Assembly (NCBI GenBank): GCA_024642325.1
Contig: JAHEBI010000157.1
Location: 1-6,333, forward strand
Source: Eudoraea sp.
Lineage (GTDB): Bacteria; Bacteroidota; Bacteroidia; Flavobacteriales; Flavobacteriaceae
Length of the DNA stretch: 6,333 bases
Direction of reading: 5' to 3'
Shown here: positions 1-5,048 of the stretch, piece by piece
How positions within the stretch are numbered: the stretch's first letter is position 1
Layout of the letters: every line of letters starts with the position of its first letter
The notes under the pieces: generated by a model
The model's database searches: none
Told to the model about the DNA's origin: nothing
Seen by the model: the letters and a program-made list of their open reading frames with translations, nothing else
Position numbers and translations under genes: made by a program

Positions 1-802
1 CTATTACCGAATTATCATTCGCCAGAGTATTTAAATACTCTTTATGAATTCTTCCCGGTGTATTTACCCCGATAATAAGCATTTTCTTTTCACACGAATT
101 CCATATGCGTGAGAGTTCTTCCCAATTTATCTTCTCAATGCTCTTCTCCGGAATGACAGGGGTACAATGTGGTGTCAGCGCCAAATCCTCCCAAGTATCA
201 TATAAAGGTTCCTCAAAAGGGATGTTAATATGTACGGGGCTGTTGCTGATAATTGCACAACGAAAGGCTTTATTCAGCTCAGCATCATTATATTTTTGTA
301 TCTGAATCTGTGATTTTTCTGGTGTAGAATTATCTAATAACAAGGCGTTTCCATACTTTTTTAAGGTGGCATAGGCATGGGTAATATCCTGTTTCAAGTT
401 AGCAGTATAGCCTATATGCTTTTCAAATAAAGATTCCTGTCTAATGGTCTGACCATCCCCAATATCCACTTTATAAGCCGGCCTGTCTGCAGAAATTACA
501 ATAAGGGGTATATCACTGTAAAAAGCCTCCGCCACTGCAGGATAATAATTCAAAAGGGCACTTCCGGAAGTACAAACAGCCAATACTGGTTTTTGTAAAT
601 GTTGAGCCATGCCCAAAGCAAAAAAAGCTGCGCTTCGCTCATCTACAATGCTGTAGCAGTTAAAATATGGATCACCGGTAAAACCAATAATTAATGGGGC
701 ATTCCTTGAACCTGGCGAGATTACAACGTTCTTAATACCCCTTGATTTACAATGGAAAACAACGGATTGAGCCGAAGGAATACTAGAATATTTCATAGGC
801 AT
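1..802 (-). CDS. menD: MenD, SEPHCHC synthase (N-terminal part, cut by left edge)
   Basis: 2-succinyl-5-enolpyruvyl-6-hydroxy-3-cyclohexene-1-carboxylate synthase is the cytoplasmic ThDP enzyme that condenses isochorismate with 2-oxoglutarate in menaquinone synthesis. My translation gives 267 codons with no stop up to the window edge, about half of the usual 550-570 residues. Diagnostic MenD motifs appear in order: SPGSRNAPL (29-37), VDERSAAFFALGMA (53-66), CTSGSALLNYYPAVAEA (77-93), ISADRP (103-108) and GDGQTIRQ (115-122). Counted from the ATG at 802, Ser32, Arg33, Glu55 (the Glu that activates ThDP), Arg107 and Gln118 carry the same numbers as the E. coli active-site residues, which favours this start. 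A second in-frame ATG lies at 796. The C-terminal ThDP/Mg-binding domain is outside the window. The gene is 43 bases downstream of menF and probably in the same operon. I recognise it from motifs recalled from the family. Confidence 0.97.
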   Translation of the reverse strand, partial: MPMKYSSIPSAQSVVFHCKSRGIKNVVISPGSRNAPLIIGFTGDPYFNCYSIVDERSAAFFALGMAQHLQKPVLAVCTSGSALLNYYPAVAEAFYSDIPLIVISADRPAYKVDIGDGQTIRQESLFEKHIGYTANLKQDITHAYATLKKYGNALLLDNSTPEKSQIQIQKYNDAELNKAFRCAIISNSPVHINIPFEEPLYDTWEDLALTPHCTPVIPEKSIEKINWEELSRIWNSCEKKMLIIGVNTPGRIHKEYLNTLANDNSVI

Positions 803-804
803 TA

Positions 805-836
805 CAAAAATACAACGGAACAATGCGTAAATCCAA
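805..836 (-). promoter_or_regulatory. Possible Bacteroidota-type promoter abutting menD
   Basis: In the 43-base gap between menF and menD, the minus strand carries TATTTTTG (812 down to 805). This is an exact match to the Bacteroidota -7 consensus TAnnTTTG. A TTG (836-834) lies 21 bases upstream, within the -33/-7 spacing I recall as reported for Flavobacterium. The box ends two bases before the ATG at 802, so a transcript starting here would be nearly leaderless or would favour the ATG at 796. In AT-rich DNA this could be chance, and menD may simply be read through from menF. Confidence 0.35.
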
Positions 837-845
837 TCAATTTAC

Positions 846-1895
846 TTAATTAAATATCATATTCAGCATTGTTTCGCTTTTATGAACGGTTTCTATCCAT
901 TCCTCTTCTGCATTGGACCCGGATGTAATTCCACCACCGACATAAATACATGCGGAATCCTCTTTCAGCTGCATACAACGAAGGTTAACAAACAGATGCG
1001 AGGTATTTCTTTTACCTATATTTAGTTCGCCTAAAAACCCCGTATAAAATTCCCGGTCATAATTTTCATGCCTCTTAATAAATGACTTTGCTTCAACCAC
1101 AGGAAGGCCGCATACAGCAGGTGTTGGATGCAATACATTGATTATACTGCTTAAATCCACTTGGCCAACCGTTCCCGAAATTTTCGTTTTTAGGTGCCAT
1201 AAATTACCCGCCCTCACAGAATTCACTTTGTCAATTGTCAAATCAGGGATGTAACTCCGCAGCTGTCGGGCTATATGATTGGTAACCATATCCTGCTCTT
1301 CCAATTCTTTACTTCCCCATAGTGGTTTATCTTCCGTTTTACTTTTTTTTGTACCTGCAAGAGACATAGTTACAAAAGTGGAGTTTTGCTTAAGAATAAG
1401 TAACTCAGGGGTTGCTCCAATCCATAAACCTATTTTAGGGTGGTACCAGAAATAACAAAATGCGTTGGGATAAGAAATAAGAACCTTGTTAAAAATTTGA
1501 ATGGGGGAGCAATGGTTAGCCACGACTATTTTTCTCGACAATACCACTTTTTTAATTTTTTTATTTTCTATTTCTTTTATCCCTTTGTTAACAATTTCAA
1601 TATGGTATTCCCTCCCCTTTTCTCCGGTCAAAGGCAATTTCGGGTATTCAAATTCTAAATCACAAATTTTATATGTTTCTGATAAGACCTGGTCCGGGCT
1701 AATTAATACGGCAGGATCTTCCTTATCAAAAGGGGCAAAAACAAATCCTGTTTCGGTGAAGTCCATAACATGATGCAGCGTTGAATCATTTTGAAGAATG
1801 GAAATTATAACATTTGACTTGGGTTTTCTATAGGCAACCACAGGCAATTCATTTTTCCAGTGAGTTTCAATTACGCCAATCAGAGTTGAAGACAT
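846..1895 (-). CDS. menF: Isochorismate synthase (MenF family)
   Basis: A chorismate-binding enzyme of the MenF/EntC/TrpE/PabB fold that isomerises chorismate to isochorismate, the committed step to menaquinone. In the 349-residue product I see KKVVLSR (115-121, including the region of the catalytic-base Lys), GATPELL (160-166, with the Glu acid of isochorismate synthases), a KELEEQ metal-site segment (196-201), RAGNLWHL (228-235), HPTPAVCGLP (256-265) and GGGITSGSNAEEEW (320-333). It is shorter than E. coli MenF (about 430 residues) because the N-terminal half is compact. The longest frame begins on TTG at 1916 inside the thioesterase gene. I prefer the ATG at 1895, one base after that gene's stop, which suggests translational coupling. 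Synthesis of a salicylate or catecholate siderophore is an alternative role, but menD next door makes menaquinone far more likely. No siderophore genes are visible. Confidence 0.95.
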   Translation of the reverse strand: MSSTLIGVIETHWKNELPVVAYRKPKSNVIISILQNDSTLHHVMDFTETGFVFAPFDKEDPAVLISPDQVLSETYKICDLEFEYPKLPLTGEKGREYHIEIVNKGIKEIENKKIKKVVLSRKIVVANHCSPIQIFNKVLISYPNAFCYFWYHPKIGLWIGATPELLILKQNSTFVTMSLAGTKKSKTEDKPLWGSKELEEQDMVTNHIARQLRSYIPDLTIDKVNSVRAGNLWHLKTKISGTVGQVDLSSIINVLHPTPAVCGLPVVEAKSFIKRHENYDREFYTGFLGELNIGKRNTSHLFVNLRCMQLKEDSACIYVGGGITSGSNAEEEWIETVHKSETMLNMIFN

Positions 1896-1896
1896 A

Positions 1897-2319
1897 CTAG
1901 GTTTTAGATAGGGCAATAGTAGTTAACTTACATACGGTAATGAGACTGTCATCAATATCTGTTATTCTAATATCCCATAATTGTGTTGTTCTTCCTTTGT
2001 GGATAATAGTTGCCCTGGCGAAGACCTCCCCTTCACTTATACTCTTTACATGATTTGCCGATATTTCAATACCGCGCACAAAATATTTTTGACCATCCAG
2101 AAACACATAGGAAGCAGCACTGCCGACACTTTCAGCCAGGGCAACAGTAGCTCCGCCATGCAGTAAGCCATCTGGTTGGTGGACTTTTGAAGTCACCGGC
2201 ATTTTGGCTACAAGGTAATTTTCACCTACGTCAACAAACTCAATTTCTAAGGTTTCCATTAAAGTATTTTTACAGATATCATTGCAAACCTTAAGTATTT
2301 TCGCCTTGTATTCGTCCAT
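1897..2319 (-). CDS. Hotdog-fold thioesterase, candidate DHNA-CoA thioesterase (MenI-like)
   Basis: A 140-residue single-domain hotdog thioesterase of the PaaI/4HBT group, full length for the family. Residues 47-67 carry the signature: HQP, then GLLHGGA (51-57), then ALAESVGS (60-67). Glu63 is the expected catalytic carboxylate and His54-Gly-Gly the substrate-loop motif. This pattern is shared with E. coli YdiI (MenI) and EntH. A second conserved stretch, GIEISANH, spans 83-90. In the menaquinone pathway such an enzyme hydrolyses 1,4-dihydroxy-2-naphthoyl-CoA to the free acid before prenylation. That role is inferred from its place as first gene before menF and menD, because closely related hotdog enzymes act on other aryl-CoA or acyl-CoA esters. 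The start is an ATG with no Shine-Dalgarno. The gene is divergent from the hydrolase gene, with 58 bases between their starts. Confidence 0.9.
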   Translation of the reverse strand: MDEYKAKILKVCNDICKNTLMETLEIEFVDVGENYLVAKMPVTSKVHQPDGLLHGGATVALAESVGSAASYVFLDGQKYFVRGIEISANHVKSISEGEVFARATIIHKGRTTQLWDIRITDIDDSLITVCKLTTIALSKT

Positions 2320-2332
2320 AGAATTAATTTTG
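2306..2332 (+). promoter_or_regulatory. Putative promoter of the hydrolase-GNAT-VOC operon
   Basis: TAATTTTG at 2325-2332 matches the Bacteroidota -7 element TAnnTTTG exactly. A TTG at 2306-2308 lies 16 bases upstream, slightly closer than the usual 17-23. Transcription would start near 2337 and leave a leader of about 40 bases before the ATG at 2378. The -33 part lies inside the 5' end of the divergent thioesterase gene. I found no equally good TAnnTTTG box on the minus strand for the men operon in this 58-base gap. Confidence 0.45.
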
Positions 2333-2377
2333 CGTAAAATTAAGCATTCATATTCAACTAATAACTATACAAATAAT

Positions 2378-3025
2378 ATGAGTCATAAACCTTCAGAAAA
2401 ATTGGTTAGGTATACCACCACCAACAGCTATGAAACATTAAATAGCTTTACGCCTGAAACCAAAAACGTATGGATAGTATTTCATGGAATAGGGTATCTG
2501 AGCAAGTATTTTCTTAAATATTTTGATGAACTAAATCCTTTAGAAAATTACATAATTGCACCACAAGCACCTTCCAGATATTATTTAAATAGCGAATATA
2601 AACATGTAGGTGCCAGTTGGTTAACAAAAGAGAATACCGCTATTGAAATTAACAATAACCTCAACTATCTAGATGCTATATTGGAAGAAGAAAATTTCCC
2701 TTCCACCTGTAAGCTGTTTATTTTTGGATTTTCACAGGGGGTTTCAATGGCTGCGAGATGGGTGGCACTGCGTAAAATTCCATGCCATCATCTGGTACTC
2801 TATGCCGGCGGCATCCCGGATGAGCTCAATGCAAAGGATTTTGAACATTTTGGAAGCACAACTCAGGTAACTGTGATTATTGGTAATCAAGATGAATATA
2901 TTACAAAGGAGCGATTAGCAATTGAGAGAAAAAAAAGCCTCACTATTTTTAGAGGGAAGGCTAAAGAACTTATTTTTGATGGAGGTCATGTGGTAAAAAA
3001 AGAACTTATAAACAGTTTGAATTAA
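2378..3025 (+). CDS. Serine alpha/beta hydrolase (small carboxylesterase/phospholipase-like)
   Basis: A 215-residue compact alpha/beta hydrolase, probably cytoplasmic since no signal peptide or membrane segment is seen. The catalytic triad can be read directly: the nucleophile elbow GFSQG (117-121) gives Ser119, GNQDEY (169-174) gives Asp172, and DGGH (201-204) gives His204. FHGIG (35-39) is the expected oxyanion-hole HG segment and IIAPQAPS (59-66) follows as in the carboxylesterase/lysophospholipase (YpfH-like) group. These enzymes hydrolyse short esters or thioesters, but the substrate here is unknown. The frame is open back to a TTG at 2282, but that would overlap the thioesterase gene and add 32 residues of unlikely sequence. 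The ATG at 2378 starts the recognisable protein. It is first of three co-directional genes, with its stop two bases before the acetyltransferase start. Confidence 0.88.
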   Translation: MSHKPSEKLVRYTTTNSYETLNSFTPETKNVWIVFHGIGYLSKYFLKYFDELNPLENYIIAPQAPSRYYLNSEYKHVGASWLTKENTAIEINNNLNYLDAILEEENFPSTCKLFIFGFSQGVSMAARWVALRKIPCHHLVLYAGGIPDELNAKDFEHFGSTTQVTVIIGNQDEYITKERLAIERKKSLTIFRGKAKELIFDGGHVVKKELINSLN

Positions 3026-3027
3026 TA

Positions 3028-3603
3028 ATGAAATCAATAATTCTGGAAAATGAACGGGTTAAGCTCTCACCACTGACTCTTGATAACTATACCAACCTCC
3101 TGTCAGTAGCTGCGGAGCATAAACTTGTTCAATATTCTCCTTCTGATATTGAATCTCCTGCTGCACTTAGAAATTATGTTGAAATTGCACTTGATCAACT
3201 GGAAAAAAGAAGCTCGCTTCCCTTTATTATCTATGATAAAAAAGCCATGGCTTTTGCCGGAAGTACCAGATACATGAATATAGATTATACAAACAAGGTT
3301 TTGGAAATTGGTTCTACATGGATAGGTAAAAAATTTCAGGGTACTGGCCTTAATTCAGAAATGAAACATCTATTGCTTAACCATGCCTTTGATACACTGG
3401 GGTTTGAAAAAGTAACCTTCAGAATTGACGAGCGAAACCTGCAATCCCGAAAAGCGGTGGAAAAGCTTGGCGCAGTGCTGGAAGGAATTCTCAGGAAAAA
3501 TGTGTATTTATTAGATGGGTATAAAAGGAATACCTGCTGCTATGGAATTTTAGTTAATGAATGGAAACAATTTCTGCTCCCGGAGAATAAAATAAAAGCA
3601 TGA
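3028..3603 (+). CDS. GNAT family N-acetyltransferase (RimJ/RimL type)
   Basis: A 191-residue acetyl-CoA-dependent N-acetyltransferase of the Acetyltransf_3 (RimJ/RimL-like) group. The N-terminal strand LENERVKLSPLT (6-17) is typical of this group. Motif A, with its acetyl-CoA pyrophosphate loop, is KKFQGTGLNSE (101-111), matching Q/RxxGxG/A with the last position altered to Leu-Asn. Motif B is seen as NLQSRKAVEKLGAVLEGILR (137-156), the usual 'N..S.ka.ekLG...EG' pattern. Strand EIGSTWIGKK (93-102) precedes motif A. The substrate may be an alpha-amino group, an amine or an antibiotic, and cannot be told from sequence. The ATG follows the hydrolase stop by two bases, and its own TGA overlaps the next start as ATGA, so expression is probably coupled. 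The alternative of a ribosomal-protein acetyltransferase has no specific support. Confidence 0.93.
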   Translation: MKSIILENERVKLSPLTLDNYTNLLSVAAEHKLVQYSPSDIESPAALRNYVEIALDQLEKRSSLPFIIYDKKAMAFAGSTRYMNIDYTNKVLEIGSTWIGKKFQGTGLNSEMKHLLLNHAFDTLGFEKVTFRIDERNLQSRKAVEKLGAVLEGILRKNVYLLDGYKRNTCCYGILVNEWKQFLLPENKIKA

Positions 3604-3989
3604 AGCAGCATATTTCAACAATTAGCCTTTTGGTAAGGGATTATGACGAGGCGATTGAATTTTACACTCATAAATTGCAATTTCTAAAAACCGAAGACAC
3701 TAAGCTGGAAGACAACAAAAGATGGGTCACTATAGCTCCCAAAAGTGATAATTCCTGCTCGCTTCTTTTGGCCAGGGCCACTGGAGCAAAGCAATTAGCT
3801 GCTGTAGGGAATCAAAGTGGCGGCCGTGTTTTCCTGTTCTTATACACGGATGACTTTTGGAGGGATTATCATAAAATGAACATTTCAGGAGTTAATTTTG
3901 TACGGCCTCCCCGAGAAGAAACTTATGGCACTGTTGCTGTATTTGAAGATCTCTATGGCAACTTATGGGATTTGATTGAAAAGACTTAA
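3600..3989 (+). CDS. VOC family protein (glyoxalase/bleomycin-resistance fold)
   Basis: A 129-residue single VOC module pair made of two beta-alpha-beta-beta-beta units. The first unit opens with HISTISLLVRDYDEAIEFY (4-22), the standard 'v.D.d.ai.FY' pattern. The second contains RVFLFLYTDDFWRDY (76-90) and ends with TVAVFEDLYGNLWDLIE (111-127), the classic 'F.D.yGN.wdl.e' close. His4 and Glu127 occupy positions commonly used as metal ligands. The other two ligand positions look unoccupied or changed, so a metal-dependent glyoxalase I activity should not be assumed. Members with this FWRDY/YGTVAVFEDLYGN pattern are common in Bacteroidota and lack an assigned substrate, as far as I recall. The start codon overlaps the acetyltransferase stop (ATGA), and a GGAG sits 14 bases upstream, too far to be an effective ribosome site. 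It is last in the cassette and converges on the next gene. Confidence 0.92.
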   Translation: MKQHISTISLLVRDYDEAIEFYTHKLQFLKTEDTKLEDNKRWVTIAPKSDNSCSLLLARATGAKQLAAVGNQSGGRVFLFLYTDDFWRDYHKMNISGVNFVRPPREETYGTVAVFEDLYGNLWDLIEKT

Positions 3990-3993
3990 GCGT

Positions 3994-4015
3994 AAAACTG
4001 TTATTCTTCAGTTTT
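3994..4015. terminator. Weak bidirectional hairpin between convergent genes
   Basis: AAAACTG (3994-4000) can pair with CAGTTTT (4009-4015) around an 8-base loop, giving a 7-bp stem rich in A-T pairs between the VOC stop (3987-3989) and the convergent gene. On the plus strand the arm runs into T-rich sequence (4012-4019). The loop contains the stop codon of the minus-strand gene. It is the only candidate terminator for either gene here. Only two of the seven pairs are G-C, so it may be inefficient or fortuitous. Confidence 0.4.
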
Positions 4016-4945
4016 TATTATTTCATCCTGAAAGTAAGTAATACTTCGGGTGGTAAAAAGGTTTTTAGGCGTAATGATCTGTTTAACCCAATTGCCTTCC
4101 TTTTCTCCATCAAATTGGTAAATAAATTCTTTAGTGTTAGTAGATTTTTCAATTTTGGACACTTCTTTTGACAGCATGCCAGATTCATCATATGTATAGC
4201 TAACATCCTTGCTGCCTACAAATGACTTCTCGGATTTATCATAATTAAATTCCTTGACGGAGGTCAACCTGTTGTCCGGATCATAAATCTGTTCTTGCGC
4301 CTTGCGGGGCATCCCATCAAGAAATTCTTTGGTGAGAACAATTCTACTCTTTAGACCTTTACTGTTCTTCTTAAAAGAAGTTCTTATCGATTTTAAAATT
4401 AAACCATTCAAAAGATATGTAACTGTTGTTTCGCCTTTATAATTACTATATTCAATACTGGTCTCGTCTATTCCCTCATTATTGGATCTGATAATTTTAA
4501 TCAGATTTCCATCAGAACTGTAATAATATTCATAGATATCAAGTGCCACACCGGCATAGGAAATAATTTTTTCTGTTACTTTTTTATTATTGGTAGTGTC
4601 AACTTCGTAAAAATGAGCGATTGAGGTTTGCTTATCAAATTGCCCCTCCCGATAAATTTCATCGCGCTTTTCCTTCAACTGACCATTAGAATATTTGTAA
4701 TACGTAATATCATAATCAGTTTCATTATAACGGGTAACATTTTTGGTGAGAAAACCTTCCCTATTAAATTCAAACTCTTCCTTGCCATAGTCCGTACTAA
4801 CCAAACATGACTTTACATCGCCCCTAAGATCAAAATCTTTAAGTGTAAACATTTGTGGTTCCTGACCAAAAGTAAGCCATGGCAATAAGAAAAGCCCTAA
4901 AACCGATATTAACTGAAAGATATATGCTGTGTAGTTTTTTCGCAT
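4001..4945 (-). CDS. Exported protein with YD-like beta-hairpin repeats, function unknown
   Basis: I do not recognise a named family. The 314-residue protein starts with a clear signal peptide: positive MRKN, hydrophobic core at about 8-24, likely signal peptidase I cleavage after TFG (25-27). No lipobox Cys is seen, so it is probably periplasmic or outer-surface rather than a lipoprotein. The mature part is beta-rich and contains about six degenerate repeats of the form 'aromatic-x-Y/F-(D/N)-x-x-G/N-x-L-x-K', at about 58-72, 82-96, 138-153, 219-233, 248-264 and 274-290. Examples are YTYDESGMLSKEV and FEFNREGFLTKN. The last unit carries a GNWVKQ variant (284-289), which I recall from many uncharacterised Bacteroidota secreted proteins. 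The pattern resembles YD/RHS or YwqK-type repeats, which often build carbohydrate- or protein-binding beta structures, but there is no RHS core or toxin domain. Only one internal Cys (47) is present. It sits alone between dnaK and a convergent gene. Confidence 0.82.
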   Translation of the reverse strand: MRKNYTAYIFQLISVLGLFLLPWLTFGQEPQMFTLKDFDLRGDVKSCLVSTDYGKEEFEFNREGFLTKNVTRYNETDYDITYYKYSNGQLKEKRDEIYREGQFDKQTSIAHFYEVDTTNNKKVTEKIISYAGVALDIYEYYYSSDGNLIKIIRSNNEGIDETSIEYSNYKGETTVTYLLNGLILKSIRTSFKKNSKGLKSRIVLTKEFLDGMPRKAQEQIYDPDNRLTSVKEFNYDKSEKSFVGSKDVSYTYDESGMLSKEVSKIEKSTNTKEFIYQFDGEKEGNWVKQIITPKNLFTTRSITYFQDEIIKTEE

Positions 4946-4950
4946 TGAAA

Positions 4951-4977
4951 CAAAATTACTTCTTTATAATGCAACAA
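4951..4977 (-). promoter_or_regulatory. Possible promoter of the exported repeat protein, abutting its start
   Basis: On the minus strand, TAATTTTG (4958 down to 4951) is an exact TAnnTTTG -7 match. A TTG at 4977-4975 lies 16 bases upstream, and another at 4974-4972 lies 13 upstream. The box ends five bases before the ATG at 4945, so the predicted start of transcription falls almost on the initiation codon. The dnaK terminator directly upstream (4997-5026) means the gene needs its own promoter, which supports this call. Confidence 0.42.
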
Positions 4978-4996
4978 TAAAACAAATAGTGTTCCG

Positions 4997-5026
4997 AAAA
5001 TAAAAAAGGGCGGAATAACCGCCCTT
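4997..5026 (-). terminator. Rho-independent terminator of dnaK
   Basis: Read on the minus strand, AAGGGCGG (5026-5019), a TTATT loop and CCGCCCTT (5013-5006) form a perfect 8-bp stem with six G-C pairs. TTTT, A and TTTT follow down to 4997. It begins 22 bases after the dnaK stop codon and separates dnaK from the exported-protein gene. It is the strongest secondary-structure signal in the window. Confidence 0.93.
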
Positions 5027-5048
5027 CAATCTTTCTTATGTTTACCCT

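Noticed and set aside
105..305. 66-residue plus-strand open frame near the left edge
   Set aside because: The minus strand here encodes MenD in an unbroken frame, so this is a shadow.
1501..1773. 90-residue plus-strand open frame opposite menF
   Set aside because: It lies entirely within the strongly conserved isochorismate synthase on the other strand, and its translation has no recognisable motif.
2282..2377. 32-residue N-terminal extension of the hydrolase from a TTG codon
   Set aside because: It would overlap the divergent thioesterase gene and cover the promoter-like box. The ATG at 2378 begins the family-like sequence.
2320..2377. Promoter for the men operon in the divergent gap
   Set aside because: On the minus strand I found only a TAnnnTTTG-like near match with one extra base in the spacer (TATTATTTG), so it is too weak to call.
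4001..4945. Polymorphic (RHS-type) toxin
   Set aside because: Repeats are YD-like, but the protein is short, has no RHS core motif or C-terminal toxin domain, and no immunity gene lies alongside.
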